Part shown: piece after piece, positions 17,374 to 26,680 of the stretch | Position numbering within the stretch: the first letter of the stretch is position 1 | Layout: every line of letters begins with the position of its first letter | NCBI RefSeq assembly: GCF_016811075.1 | Contig: NZ_JAFBGL010000001.1 | Coordinates: forward strand, 434,001-498,000 | DNA: 64,000 bases | Origin: Oceaniferula flava | GTDB taxonomy: Bacteria > Verrucomicrobiota > Verrucomicrobiia > Verrucomicrobiales > Akkermansiaceae | Direction: 5' to 3' | Notes under the pieces: model-generated | The model's input: the letters and a program-made list of their open reading frames with translations, nothing else | What the model was told of the DNA's origin: nothing | The model's database searches: none | Translations under genes and position numbers: made by a program

Positions 17374-18222
17374 CTATCCGTGATTCTGGAATCCATAGCC
17401 GAGCACTTCCGAGGCATCGCTGATGATGGTGAAGGCTTCGGCATCGACCCGGCGGACGTGTCTTCTGAGTCGGGCGACCTTATTGCGGGGCACTACACTC
17501 ACCAGCAGACTGCGCGATTCTCCACTGTGTGCGCCCTCCGCCTTGATCAGGGTGGCCCCGCAGTCGAGGTGATGCAGCAGCATCTCACGCATGGCTTCTT
17601 TCTGTTTGGTGATGATGGTGACCGACTTCGCGGAGCCCAGGCCGGACTGGACGACATCGATCGCCTTGCTGAGTGAAACCACACTGAGCAGCGCCAGCAT
17701 CGCCTGCTCGGCGCCGAAAAATGCCCCCGCGGCGATGACAATGATGCCATCGATGATCAGCATGCAGCGACTCACCGGAATGCCGAGCTGGCGGGAGACG
17801 ATCTGGGCAAGGATCGCCATCCCTCCGGTGGTGGCATTGGCAAGGAAGACAATCCCCAAACCCAGGCCGCAGGTGAAACCTCCGAAGATGGCAGCCAGCA
17901 TGGCATTTTCCACAGGCAGCCGAAACCAATCGCGGGTGACGAAAATCGCCAGCGGCAGGACCAGGGCTCCGGTCAGGGAGTGCAGTGTGCTTTGCCTGCC
18001 GAGCACCATCCAGCCGATGCCGAGCAGCGGGATCCCAACCAGCCATTGGGTGAGTGCGGGGTCGAAGCCGCTCTGACGCTCGATGAGTAGAGAAATCCCC
18101 GGCAGGCCACCGATGATGATGTGGTTGGTGGCCAGGATCGCATTGAAGCCCCAGGCGAGAATCATAATGCCGGTGAGCAGCAGTGCGATGCGGCTGAGTG
18201 GATGAAGGCTGGTGCGTTTCAT
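17374..18222 (-). CDS. YitT family membrane protein (DUF161 plus DUF2179)
   Basis: A 282-residue protein. Five to six transmembrane helices span about residues 10-190, including the AILATNHIIIGGLPGISLL and ATTGGMAILAQI segments of the YitT (DUF161) core. A cytoplasmic ferredoxin-like DUF2179 domain follows (SVTIITKQKEAMREMLL ... AFTIISDASEVLGYGF). The substrate of these proteins is not established. It is 102 bp upstream of parB on the same strand and divergent from the next gene. Confidence 0.9.
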   Translation of the reverse strand: MKRTSLHPLSRIALLLTGIMILAWGFNAILATNHIIIGGLPGISLLIERQSGFDPALTQWLVGIPLLGIGWMVLGRQSTLHSLTGALVLPLAIFVTRDWFRLPVENAMLAAIFGGFTCGLGLGIVFLANATTGGMAILAQIVSRQLGIPVSRCMLIIDGIIVIAAGAFFGAEQAMLALLSVVSLSKAIDVVQSGLGSAKSVTIITKQKEAMREMLLHHLDCGATLIKAEGAHSGESRSLLVSVVPRNKVARLRRHVRRVDAEAFTIISDASEVLGYGFQNHG

Positions 18223-18301
18223 GAAGGTAAAAAGTGGTCTCTAGGGGCGCGGCGACACGCTTGACTTTCCGTGTGGCTGTGTAAATGAATAGCGACACAA
18301 G

Positions 18302-18976
18302 ATGAATATGATCAATTTCTTTTCTACCTCGCTGCTGACGGCAGCCACCGCCGTCTGTGTCTCCATCGGATCTGTCCATGCTCAGGAAGTGGGACAGGGG
18401 GCTGTGGCGGTCGATCCCTTGATCTCCAATTCCGCTAGAGCCGCGGTGCAGAAGCTGGGGATTGAGATGATGAAGGGGAATTTTCAATACAGCATCGATC
18501 GTATGTATCCACGTTGGAAACGACGCCTGGCAGTCAGAAATGGAGGCATGGTGAAGCTGGATGCGGCACTGGCCCAGTCGGTGCAACAGCAGCTCAACAT
18601 GCAGATGAAGGTAGTGGGCTACACTGTCGGTCATCCAACGGCATTTTTCAGCGTCTGGAAGGCGAAAAAGATCGATGCCAACACGGGCAAACCAGTGATC
18701 GACGCCACCGGACGAGAGCGCATCGTGAGTCACTGGCTGGCTGTGGTGCCAACCGTCGTTCGGGTGAAAATCCCTGACCCTCAGCGAGGCAACATGATTC
18801 GCGAGATCGAAGAGAGCAGCTACACCATCGCAATCTCGGAAAAGGGCAGCAACGACTGGCATTTCATGACCGGAATGAAACCCAGTATCCAGGATTTACG
18901 CAGCCTTTTCCCATCGCTCCCTGCCGATGAAAAAGCCTTGCATCTTCCTCCTTCCAAAGCGCGCGAAATCAAGTAA
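18302..18976 (+). CDS. Secreted protein of unknown function (224 aa)
   Basis: The signal peptide (MNMINFFSTSLLTAATAVCVSIGSVHA) ends at a likely AxA-type cleavage site. The mature domain is alpha/beta with conserved-looking WKRRLAVRNGG and DWHFMTG segments, reminiscent of NTF2-like or DUF4440-type secreted domains, but this is not firm. ATG 18308 is a second possible start. It is 32 bp before the SET-domain gene, so the two may share a transcript. Confidence 0.75.
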   Translation: MNMINFFSTSLLTAATAVCVSIGSVHAQEVGQGAVAVDPLISNSARAAVQKLGIEMMKGNFQYSIDRMYPRWKRRLAVRNGGMVKLDAALAQSVQQQLNMQMKVVGYTVGHPTAFFSVWKAKKIDANTGKPVIDATGRERIVSHWLAVVPTVVRVKIPDPQRGNMIREIEESSYTIAISEKGSNDWHFMTGMKPSIQDLRSLFPSLPADEKALHLPPSKAREIK

Positions 18977-19008
18977 GCTGCGCGGCGTTATCTCACCGAC
19001 ACATCCCC

Positions 19009-19590
19009 ATGGCGAAAAAGAAAAAACTCGAGCGCGAGGCCGAACTGGTCCGCAAGTTGAAGAAACTCTACCAGCGTGCCCAGAGTGACCTCTGCGAGGT
19101 GCGGGGCTCGGAGATTCACGGTCGTGGCGTGTATGCCACTCAGGATATCGCCAAGGAAACCGAGATCATCGAATACGTCGGCGAGCCGATTGATAAGGAG
19201 GTCAGCGAAGACCGCGCTTGGGATCAATACGCCCGCGCCGAGGAACACGGCGATGCCGCCGTCTACATTTTCACCCTCGATGACAAGTGGGACATCGATG
19301 GTAATGTGCCCTGGAACACGGCGCGCCTGATCAACCATTCCTGCGACCCGAATTGTGAGGCGTGGATTATCGGGCGGAAAATCTTCATTTACTCGCTGAA
19401 AGACATCAAGGCCGGCGATGAACTGACCTTCGACTACGGATTTGATATCGAGTGCTACGAAGACCACCCCTGCCGCTGCGGCAAGGACAACTGCATCGGC
19501 TACATCGTCAGCCAGGAGCAGTGGCCGGAGCTGCGGGAAAGAATTGCCGAGAAGAAGGCCGCGAAGTCAAAGACCAAGGCCAGCGCGTAG
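19009..19590 (+). CDS. SET-domain protein-lysine methyltransferase
   Basis: A 193-residue protein. A Lys-rich N-terminal helix is followed by a complete SET domain: HGRGVYA (SAM-binding start), NHSCDPNC at 109-116 (pseudoknot and SAM site), and GDELTFDYGF with the catalytic Tyr143. A post-SET CxCG...C motif (C155, C157, C162) then completes a zinc site with the SET cysteine. Such proteins methylate lysines, using SAM. In bacteria the substrates are mostly unknown. The overall form resembles SET proteins of chlamydiae and other PVC members. Confidence 0.92.
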   Translation: MAKKKKLEREAELVRKLKKLYQRAQSDLCEVRGSEIHGRGVYATQDIAKETEIIEYVGEPIDKEVSEDRAWDQYARAEEHGDAAVYIFTLDDKWDIDGNVPWNTARLINHSCDPNCEAWIIGRKIFIYSLKDIKAGDELTFDYGFDIECYEDHPCRCGKDNCIGYIVSQEQWPELRERIAEKKAAKSKTKASA

Positions 19591-19682
19591 AGCGCTATAA
19601 AAAATGCGCCTGATTCGCCCGATTCGCGGTCGGTCATTCTAATCATCATTGCCATTCCGCAAGTTCGTCGCTAGACACAGCC

Positions 19683-20453
19683 ATGCGCTACGCGGAAAAA
19701 CTGCAACAACGAATCTCCGAAGTCGGTTCCCGGCTTTGTGTCGGTATCGACCCTCGCCCTGAACTCTCCGGTGGAGTGGATGAAGTCCCTGAATTTCTCC
19801 GCCGTGTGGTAGGGGAGACCGCCGCATACGCCGCCGCTTTCAAACCCAACATGGCCTACTTCGAAGCCATGGGGCTGCGTGGTATCGAGATGCTGCAGGA
19901 AATGCTGCAAGAAATGCCGAAGGAAGTGCCGGTCATTCTTGATGCCAAACGCTCGGACATCGGCGAGACGCAGAAATACTATGCGAAGTCCTATTTTGAA
20001 AATTGGAACGTCGATGCCGTGACGCTGAACCCATTCCTCGGCTACGATTCCATCGAGCCCTTCCTCGATTGGGAAGGCAAGGGGATCTACCTGTTAGCCG
20101 TGACTTCCAATGCCGGCAGCGCCGATTTTCAACGTCAGAAGCTGGCCGACGGACGCTTTGTGTTCGAACTCGTGCAAGAGCTGGGCAAACGCGCCATCTC
20201 CGAGTCCCGCGCCACCGACGTCGGTTACGTGGTCGGTCTCACCAATGCCAGCGAGGAAGTGCTTGAGCGCATTGCCGATAGCCCACTGCTCATCCCGGGC
20301 CTCGGTGCCCAAGGCGGCGATCTCGCCAGCCTCGAAGGCAAAAAACGCACCGCGCCCGATGTGGTCAACGTCTCACGCGGCATCACCTACAAGGACATGG
20401 ACAAGTCCTTCGCCGAAAAAGCCAAAGCCTGGAGCGAACAGCTCGCAGTGTAA
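19683..20453 (+). CDS. pyrF: Orotidine 5'-phosphate decarboxylase (type 2)
   Basis: It catalyses the last step of UMP synthesis, removing CO2 from OMP. The TIM-barrel landmarks are LCVGIDPRPE, AAFKPNMAYFE, the catalytic DAKRSDIGET (Lys89), NPFLGYDS and VNVSRGI. The length, 256 residues, and the pattern fit the type 2 (PyrF-like, longer loop) subgroup. No other pyrimidine gene is adjacent. It ends at a palindrome shared with the convergent SGNH gene. Confidence 0.95.
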   Translation: MRYAEKLQQRISEVGSRLCVGIDPRPELSGGVDEVPEFLRRVVGETAAYAAAFKPNMAYFEAMGLRGIEMLQEMLQEMPKEVPVILDAKRSDIGETQKYYAKSYFENWNVDAVTLNPFLGYDSIEPFLDWEGKGIYLLAVTSNAGSADFQRQKLADGRFVFELVQELGKRAISESRATDVGYVVGLTNASEEVLERIADSPLLIPGLGAQGGDLASLEGKKRTAPDVVNVSRGITYKDMDKSFAEKAKAWSEQLAV

Positions 20454-20470
20454 TCTTAGGAGATCGGTCT

Positions 20471-20492
20471 GATCGGTCTGATCAGACCGATC
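20471..20492. terminator. Perfect 22-bp palindrome between convergent genes
   Basis: GATCGGTCTGA at 20471-20481 is followed at once by its exact reverse complement, and a further half-copy (GATCGGTCT) precedes it at 20462-20470. It abuts the stop of the minus-strand gene at 20493. It probably forms a hairpin that ends transcription in both directions, although a T-run is lacking. Confidence 0.55.
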
Positions 20493-21512
20493 TTAATTCT
20501 CCAGCTGCGCCTTCAACTGCCCGGCCATCCATCGGCTGAACTTCACCTTGCCGGTCTCGCCAAGGTGATAGCCATCTGAAAAGTCTTCGGGAGTCATGCC
20601 GGGGATCGCCCTGGCGTCCAATACCGTCATGCCCTCAGCCTCGATGATTTTCTGAGCCTCCGGATTGAAATCCCAGACCTCCGGCTGAGGCATCGGGATG
20701 AAGTAGATTTTCACGCCGTGCTGCCTGGCTTCGGCAATGAAGCGTTTCATTCGCTCATATGTTTCCTCAGGTTCAGTGCTCTTGCGTGGCACGGGATTTT
20801 TTTTCGAGGCGAGCTCCGCCTTGCGTTTCTTGCCATCGGCCACCAGTCGGTTGTTCCGATTCAGCCCCGCTTTGTAGTCGGCGATCAAGGTCTGCAGGAT
20901 CCCTAACTGGTGCTCCGGCTGGTCGCCTTCGAGCGCACTGATATTGCACAGCACCGATTGGGTGGTGCGGTGGAAGTCCTTGAGGTCGGTTTTCCAGAGC
21001 AAGGGGAGATCTTCCTTGGCGACAAAGTGACGCGACAGTCGACGCAGCTTGATCGGTTCCTGATCGTGAATGTGGTGGCTAACAAAACCGACCACCAACA
21101 CGTCTGGGTGACTATTTTCATCGCTGAAATAGCGGCGGTAAAGATAGACCCAGTCGAGCATCGCCGTGCCCACCGGAGTGACCTTGGCGGTTTCGATTTC
21201 AGGTCCGTCGGCTTTTTCAAGCTCCTGCTTCACCAGCTCCTGATCCAGTCCGTGCAGCATCAGCGAGTTGCCGAAGAAGACAACTTCCGGGTTTCCAGAC
21301 TCGTCCGCCTTCTCCTCGAGGTTCTTGATGACTTCAGGGAAGGCGTAGATGTTTTCCCGATCGAAATCCAGCACCGGAGCGATGATCCGTGCGATCAGTT
21401 CCAGCGCCAGAACAAAGGCCAACACCACCATCACCACGCGCAGCTCCTGCAGCCAGGTGGGGGCATTCACGCCCGTAGGCATGGCATCGTAATCGTGATG
21501 TTTGTTAGCCAT
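20493..21512 (-). CDS. SGNH/GDSL-like membrane-anchored protein, MBOAT partner
   Basis: A 339-residue protein with an N-terminal transmembrane anchor (about 25-46) and an SGNH-hydrolase-like extracytoplasmic domain. The probable nucleophile is Ser83 in FFGNS, and the catalytic pair is Asp313/His316 in FSDGYHLGETG. It lies 5 bp downstream of an AlgI-type MBOAT gene, the arrangement seen for AlgI/AlgJ-AlgX and DltB/DltD. It therefore probably transfers or removes acyl groups on an exported polysaccharide or envelope polymer. The target is unknown. Confidence 0.8.
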   Translation of the reverse strand: MANKHHDYDAMPTGVNAPTWLQELRVVMVVLAFVLALELIARIIAPVLDFDRENIYAFPEVIKNLEEKADESGNPEVVFFGNSLMLHGLDQELVKQELEKADGPEIETAKVTPVGTAMLDWVYLYRRYFSDENSHPDVLVVGFVSHHIHDQEPIKLRRLSRHFVAKEDLPLLWKTDLKDFHRTTQSVLCNISALEGDQPEHQLGILQTLIADYKAGLNRNNRLVADGKKRKAELASKKNPVPRKSTEPEETYERMKRFIAEARQHGVKIYFIPMPQPEVWDFNPEAQKIIEAEGMTVLDARAIPGMTPEDFSDGYHLGETGKVKFSRWMAGQLKAQLEN

Positions 21513-21517
21513 GGTGA

Positions 21518-22924
21518 TTAGAATTGGAAATAGATGAACTGACCGAAAACCGGCGGCGGAAAGACGATGAGCATGAAGACAAAGTAGCAGTAAGCCGCGG
21601 CCCTCCAGCCCCAGCGCGCGGATTCGAGTCGGCGCAAGGTGTGTGCCTGATCCAGCCAGATCTCATAAGCCATTAGCGGAGCGCAGAAGAACACCAGCAT
21701 GCGCAAACCGTAGTTCGCCAGCGGTGTCATTTCCTGCTGGGTGAAGATCAGCGTCAGCATCTCCCAGGCCTGCGGTAGGGTATCGGCACGGAAGAACAGC
21801 CAGGTGAGGCAGACGAGGTGGAAAAAGAACAGAGTCGCAACGATCCGTCCCCAGCGGTCGGGTAGCTTCACCCGATCTCCCAAGACGCGGTAAATGCAAA
21901 GAATCGCACCATGCAGTCCGCCCCAGATGAGGAACGTCCAGCCGGCACCGTGCCAAAGACCGCCCAAGAGCATAGTGATCATCAGGTTGCGATAGACCAT
22001 GAACTTGCTGCCACGATTGCCACCCAGTGGAATGTAGAGGTAGTCGCGCAGCCAGGACGACAGCGAAATGTGCCACCGCTGCCAGAAGTCCGATGGGTTT
22101 CGCGCGAGGTAAGGCATGCGGAAGTTGGTCATCAGATCGATCCCCAACCACTTCGAAACCCCGCGCGCGATCGACGAGTAACCGGCGAAGTCGCCGTAGA
22201 TTTGAAAGGCAAAACAATACACTCCCACCAGCGCCTCCGTGCCGGTCAGGTCTCCTTTTTCAGCGGAAAAAATCCCGTCCGCAATGAATCCCAAGTTATC
22301 ACCGACCACCACTTTCAGGAACAATCCCAACATCACCAGATACAGACCCTCGGAGAAGTCACCGTGGGGCCGGTTCTTCCGGCTGTTGGTGATCTGCGGC
22401 AGGAGCGAGGAGGAGCGTTCGATCGGACCCGCCACCAGCTGCGGGAAATAGGCGACGTATAGGGCGAAGTCGGCGAGGGAATGGGTCGGTTTAATCTGCT
22501 TCCGGTAAACATCGATGGTGTAAGACATCGTCTGGAAGGTGTAGAAGGAAATCCCCACCGGCAGGATGATGTTGAGCATCTTGATGTCGGCTTGGAAACC
22601 TAACCAGCTCAGCAGTTCCGCCGCACTTTCGGCGAAAAACCCGAAGTATTTGAAATAGGCCAGTAGACCTAACGACACCACGGCCGACGCCGCCATCAGC
22701 CACTTGTGCCGTTTCGGGTCGGTGCTTTTCTCCATCCCGATCGCGGTGAAGTAGTTCACCAGCGTGGTGGTCAGGATCAGTGGCAAGAAACGCCAGTCCC
22801 AGCAGGCATAGAAATAATAACTCGCGCCCAAGAGCATCAAGTTCTGCCCCCGGTGCGGCAGCAAACGATAGATCACCCAGACCAGGGCGAAAAAGAGCCA
22901 GAACGCATAGCTATTGAAGAGCAC
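21518..22924 (-). CDS. MBOAT-family O-acyltransferase (AlgI/DltB type)
   Basis: A 468-residue polytopic membrane protein with about 11 hydrophobic segments. Family landmarks are AGPIERSSSLLPQI, SDFWQRWHISLSSWLRD, YIPLGGNRG and LLGGLWHGAGW, whose His is the invariant catalytic residue. AlgI-like proteins move acetyl groups across the membrane for addition to polysaccharides. The downstream SGNH protein is the likely acceptor-side partner. No polysaccharide synthase is in the window, so the polymer cannot be named. Confidence 0.92.
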   Translation of the reverse strand: MLFNSYAFWLFFALVWVIYRLLPHRGQNLMLLGASYYFYACWDWRFLPLILTTTLVNYFTAIGMEKSTDPKRHKWLMAASAVVSLGLLAYFKYFGFFAESAAELLSWLGFQADIKMLNIILPVGISFYTFQTMSYTIDVYRKQIKPTHSLADFALYVAYFPQLVAGPIERSSSLLPQITNSRKNRPHGDFSEGLYLVMLGLFLKVVVGDNLGFIADGIFSAEKGDLTGTEALVGVYCFAFQIYGDFAGYSSIARGVSKWLGIDLMTNFRMPYLARNPSDFWQRWHISLSSWLRDYLYIPLGGNRGSKFMVYRNLMITMLLGGLWHGAGWTFLIWGGLHGAILCIYRVLGDRVKLPDRWGRIVATLFFFHLVCLTWLFFRADTLPQAWEMLTLIFTQQEMTPLANYGLRMLVFFCAPLMAYEIWLDQAHTLRRLESARWGWRAAAYCYFVFMLIVFPPPVFGQFIYFQF

Positions 22925-23103
22925 GAGGTTGATTTAAGTTCAAAATCCTAAATTCCAAACTCCAAATTCAGGAAATGATTCCACGAGCATCAAAAAAATC
23001 TGAGAAATTCTGTCCAGCGCCGCAGGCAACATCCCTAGCAAGATGCAATAAATCCGACCCACCGTATTGACGCTGCGGCAGTCATCACCTTGAATCATCA
23101 GCG

Positions 23104-25803
23104 ATGGCAGCGGAAAATGTGGTGAGATGGTTGCGTGAGTGTTTCCGTGAGGATCGTGCGCGCTCGGGGGTGAGGGACATTTTTGCCTCGTCGGTATTGC
23201 AGCGGAAATTACTCAGCGGTCGAGAGGAGCTGGCCTCCGACTGGATGCCGGAGATCGTGCTGTCTCCGAGTTATGTCGAAAAAGCCAGCGCCCACGCTGC
23301 TCTCTACCGCCGCGAGCAGGAGGTGGTTTACGCCTGCCTGTTTCTCTGTGGCACAGACGATGGCAAACGCTGCCACACACCTCTCATTTTTTACCACGGT
23401 GAGTTCGGAGCAGCCGCCAGTTTCCAAATCGACCCCAATCGCTGGCGCATCAATCCCCGTGCACTAGAACTCCTGCAAACAGACGCAGAATCCCTGACGG
23501 AGATTCTTAGCGGTGGAATCCTTAGCGAAGGAGTCATTGGCTCGATCCGTGAATGGGCGGAACAGTTGGGGGTGAATGCCGAACCTCTCTGGCAGTGGCC
23601 GCAGCTGGCGGATCGAGAAACAATCCATGCCGCCGCCAAACGAAAACGCCTCAGCCTGCACCCGGCTGCGGCGATCGGTATCCTGCCGCGTTCGATCTCT
23701 TCACGCGGGGTGCTCGATGAACTCGACACGCTCGCGGAGTCAGGTGCCGATGCCTGGTCGGTGCCGATGCGGATATTGTTAGGTGTCGAGCCGATGCAGA
23801 CATTCCCTGAAAATGGTAAACCAACACTGGTGCCGGCACTGCTCAGCCAGTCCCAGGAGCGCATCCTCGCATCGTCCCAAGTGAACCCGGTGACCCTCTG
23901 CCACGGGCCTCCCGGCACCGGGAAATCATTCACCATTTCCGCCATCGCTCTGCATCATGTGGCGCGCGGCGAGAAGGTGCTGATCGCATCGCGCCAAGAC
24001 AGCGCGGTGGATGTGGTGCAGGAAAAAATCGACACCATGCTCGGCGGCGAAGAGGTCACGGTGAGGGCGGGGCGCAAGGACCATCTCTCCCGGCTCAAAA
24101 GCTTCCTGGAGGCCTGTCTGGCTGGCCAAATGAGCTCGGATCTCCCCTTTGGCAAGGAGCTGGAGATCTTGTTTGAGCGAGTCAAGGGCACGATGGAAAC
24201 GCTGCACTCCGATGAGTTAGGTCTCGAGCAAGAATGGGGGAAGGCGCTCGCGCGTGGCGAGTTGATGGCTGATCCGAATCCGAATTTGTTAGAAAAGGTT
24301 AAAAAATCTTGGATTCAATACCGCGTGTCTTGCCGCCCCCTGCTGATGGAACTCACCGCGCATTTGAATGAACTTTATGTGCAACGCGAACTTCAGTTGA
24401 GTAGCTATCTGAGAAAACAGCGCAAGCACCTGCTCAATGAATCGGTGAAGCAGGACAGCACCCGCAAGGACTTCAAACTCATGCTTCAGGCACTGCGAAA
24501 ATACCGTGGCAGCGAGCAGGAGGAGGTCTTTAAGAAGATGGACTTGGGTAATGTGCTAGCCGCGCTGCCGGTTTGGTTAGTCAACCTGGAAGATGTCCAC
24601 CGGGTGCTGCCATTGCAGAAAGACCTGTTCGATGTCGCGATCATTGACGAGTCCAGCCAGTGCGATCTCGCCGGCGTGTTGCCGATCCTGCAGCGCGCCA
24701 AACGCATCGTCATCGCGGGCGATACCCATCAGCTGCGGCACATGTCGTTTTTGGCCAAATCCCGCCAGCGCAGTCTGGCCAGCGAGCTGGGAGTGAACGA
24801 TCAGGAGCAGGAAACCTACAACTACCGCGATGTCAGCCTGATGGACCACGCGGCCACCGCCATCGAGAGCCAGGCGCAGGTCGGCTTTCTCAACGAGCAC
24901 TTCCGCAGCTGCCCACGCATCATCGAGTTTAGCAATCAACGATTCTATCAGAACCAGCTGCAGATCATGCGTGAGCGGCCCTGGGAAGATCAACGTTCAG
25001 CGCTCACCAGCAGAATTTGTTACGGCACCCGTGATGAGAGCGGAGTGAATCAGAAGGAAATCGACGGTCTGTTGGTCGAGCTCAGTATCCTGCTCGACCA
25101 AGCCAAGGCCAAAACCGCTGCCACCCGACCCAGCGTCGGGATCCTCTCGCCCTTCCGTAATCAGGCCGAAGCCATCCGCGAGGCCGTCAGTGCCAAGTTC
25201 GAAAACCGAGAGATGAACCGTTTGCTCAACGAACACGACCTCCTCATCGGCACGGCGCACAGTTTCCAAGGCGAAGAACGCGATGTCATGTTTCTCTCAC
25301 TCAGCGTCGATCGAAGTGTGAACTCATCCACGCTGCGCTTCCTCGAACGTGAGGATGTGTTCAACGTGGCGATCACACGGGCGCGATCGATGCAGATCAT
25401 CTATCATTCTCTGGAAGCCGATGATCTTCCGGCAGGTTCAATGTTAGGAAGCTATCTGAGGTCTCTGGATGCGGTCGGTGCGAACGAACTCACCGATCAG
25501 GCGAGCGATGCCTTTGCCTTGGAAGTCGCCGCCGCGCTCGAACCCTACGACATCGAAGTCCGCAGCAGCCAGCGGGTGTCCGGTGTCAGTGTCGACCTGT
25601 TATTGGTTCAGGGCGAAAAAGTGTTAGGTCTTGATCTCATCGGCTACCCGGGAGTGACCTTCACCGCCGTCGATCGCCACCGCACCAAAATCCTCCGCCG
25701 CGCCGACTTCCGTCTCCTCCCGCTCGGCTACAGCGAGTGGTGCGCGCAGCAAGAGCATGTCATCGATACCATCCGCAAAGAGCTCGATCAGAGTTTGCTA
25801 TAG
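23104..25803 (+). CDS. DNA2/NAM7-like superfamily 1 helicase with C-terminal nuclease-like domain
   Basis: An 899-residue protein. The SF1 motifs are in order: GPPGTGKS (268-275), ASRQDSAVDVV, IIDESSQ (Walker B, around 515), GDTHQL, LNEHFRSCP, GTAHSFQGEERDV and VAITRAR. The last 110 residues (GVSVDLLLVQGEKVLGLDLIGYPG...) resemble a PD-(D/E)xK domain of the DUF559/VSR sort. The insertion between motifs Ia and II is helical. DNA or RNA repair, or phage defence, are all possible. It stands alone, 179 bp from the divergent MBOAT gene. Confidence 0.85.
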   Translation: MAAENVVRWLRECFREDRARSGVRDIFASSVLQRKLLSGREELASDWMPEIVLSPSYVEKASAHAALYRREQEVVYACLFLCGTDDGKRCHTPLIFYHGEFGAAASFQIDPNRWRINPRALELLQTDAESLTEILSGGILSEGVIGSIREWAEQLGVNAEPLWQWPQLADRETIHAAAKRKRLSLHPAAAIGILPRSISSRGVLDELDTLAESGADAWSVPMRILLGVEPMQTFPENGKPTLVPALLSQSQERILASSQVNPVTLCHGPPGTGKSFTISAIALHHVARGEKVLIASRQDSAVDVVQEKIDTMLGGEEVTVRAGRKDHLSRLKSFLEACLAGQMSSDLPFGKELEILFERVKGTMETLHSDELGLEQEWGKALARGELMADPNPNLLEKVKKSWIQYRVSCRPLLMELTAHLNELYVQRELQLSSYLRKQRKHLLNESVKQDSTRKDFKLMLQALRKYRGSEQEEVFKKMDLGNVLAALPVWLVNLEDVHRVLPLQKDLFDVAIIDESSQCDLAGVLPILQRAKRIVIAGDTHQLRHMSFLAKSRQRSLASELGVNDQEQETYNYRDVSLMDHAATAIESQAQVGFLNEHFRSCPRIIEFSNQRFYQNQLQIMRERPWEDQRSALTSRICYGTRDESGVNQKEIDGLLVELSILLDQAKAKTAATRPSVGILSPFRNQAEAIREAVSAKFENREMNRLLNEHDLLIGTAHSFQGEERDVMFLSLSVDRSVNSSTLRFLEREDVFNVAITRARSMQIIYHSLEADDLPAGSMLGSYLRSLDAVGANELTDQASDAFALEVAAALEPYDIEVRSSQRVSGVSVDLLLVQGEKVLGLDLIGYPGVTFTAVDRHRTKILRRADFRLLPLGYSEWCAQQEHVIDTIRKELDQSLL

Positions 25804-25830
25804 TCGATCCACCTTGGTGGAAGAGGCACC

Positions 25831-25975
25831 CGGTAGGGCAGATTGGCCTCAATCTGCCGGGCAACGCCATTCGGGCATCCTTTCGTATGCGGTAGACCAA
25901 AGCAGTTAGGTCGGTTTTAGGTATGAGAAAGTTGACCGCTCCGATCCGGCAGATTGAGGCCAATCTGCCCTACCG
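25831..25975. repeat. 145-bp inverted-repeat element
   Basis: Perfect 30-bp inverted arms (25831-25860 and 25946-25975) flank an 85-bp non-coding centre. Each arm begins GGTAGGGCAGATTGG and itself contains the near-palindrome GATTGGCCTCAATC. It fills the gap between the convergent helicase and PLD genes. It looks like a miniature mobile or REP-type element, or a large terminator structure. Confidence 0.65.
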
Positions 25976-25996
25976 CTGAATACGCGTGAGGTGTTG

Positions 25997-26668
25997 TTAG
26001 GAAAGCAATTCCCACAGTCGCTCAAACTCCTGCTGGAAGGAATCGACCAGTTTACCGTTGTTGCTGACGAGGACATTTTCGTTGTTCACGGTGCTGGCGG
26101 AGCGGGTCCAGTTGTAGCTGCCGGTGAGTAAGAGGGAGCTGTCAGCGATGGCAAATTTGTGGTGCATGTGCGCCATGGTGCGATCGTAGAGGCAATCGAT
26201 CCCCATGGTTTCTAACTGTTCCATGTCGGAGCCTAGGTCCTCGGATTTCAGGTCGTCTGAGATCACGCGGATGTTCACACCGCGGTGCATGGCTTCTTCC
26301 AATTTGTGCACGATGCGGTTGTCGGTGATGGTAAACACGCAGATGTCCAAGCTCCGTTGAGCCTCGCCGATGAGGCGGCGGATGCGGTGCAGGCAGTCTT
26401 CGCCGGGGCTGAAGTAGGCGCTGGCCTTGACCTTCATTTCATTGGCGTAGAGCAGCTTGATCACACCCTCCAGCCAATCCATTGCGGTGACCTCACCCAT
26501 TTCCTCGATGGCAGCGGTGGCCATGCGGAAGGCTTTCTGGCGCACTTTGGCCTGACCGGTTTTATCGCCCTGAAGTTTGGCTAACAGGCTTTTGAGTTCC
26601 TTGCGTTCTGAGCGGGAGATGGCGAAGTCCTCCAGCGAGGCTTCCAGTGCTTGATGAATCGCTTCCAT
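25997..26668 (-). CDS. Phospholipase D-like nuclease (single HKD domain)
   Basis: A 223-residue protein. A helical N-terminal region of about 85 residues precedes a PLD domain with YFSPG, SLDICVFTITD and the HKD-type motif HMHHKFAIADSSLLLTGSYNWT. A single HKD per chain, as in bacterial Nuc and mitochondrial PLD6, implies a dimeric nuclease or phosphodiesterase. No signal peptide is seen, so it acts in the cytoplasm. It follows glutathione peroxidase by 12 bp and may share its transcript. Confidence 0.85.
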   Translation of the reverse strand: MEAIHQALEASLEDFAISRSERKELKSLLAKLQGDKTGQAKVRQKAFRMATAAIEEMGEVTAMDWLEGVIKLLYANEMKVKASAYFSPGEDCLHRIRRLIGEAQRSLDICVFTITDNRIVHKLEEAMHRGVNIRVISDDLKSEDLGSDMEQLETMGIDCLYDRTMAHMHHKFAIADSSLLLTGSYNWTRSASTVNNENVLVSNNGKLVDSFQQEFERLWELLS

Positions 26669-26680
26669 GGGAGAGGGGAC

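Noticed and set aside
17585-18862. 425-residue minus-strand ORF
   Set aside because: It covers the YitT gene in another frame and the antisense of the secreted-protein gene. Composition is His/Arg/Pro-rich and carries no domain.
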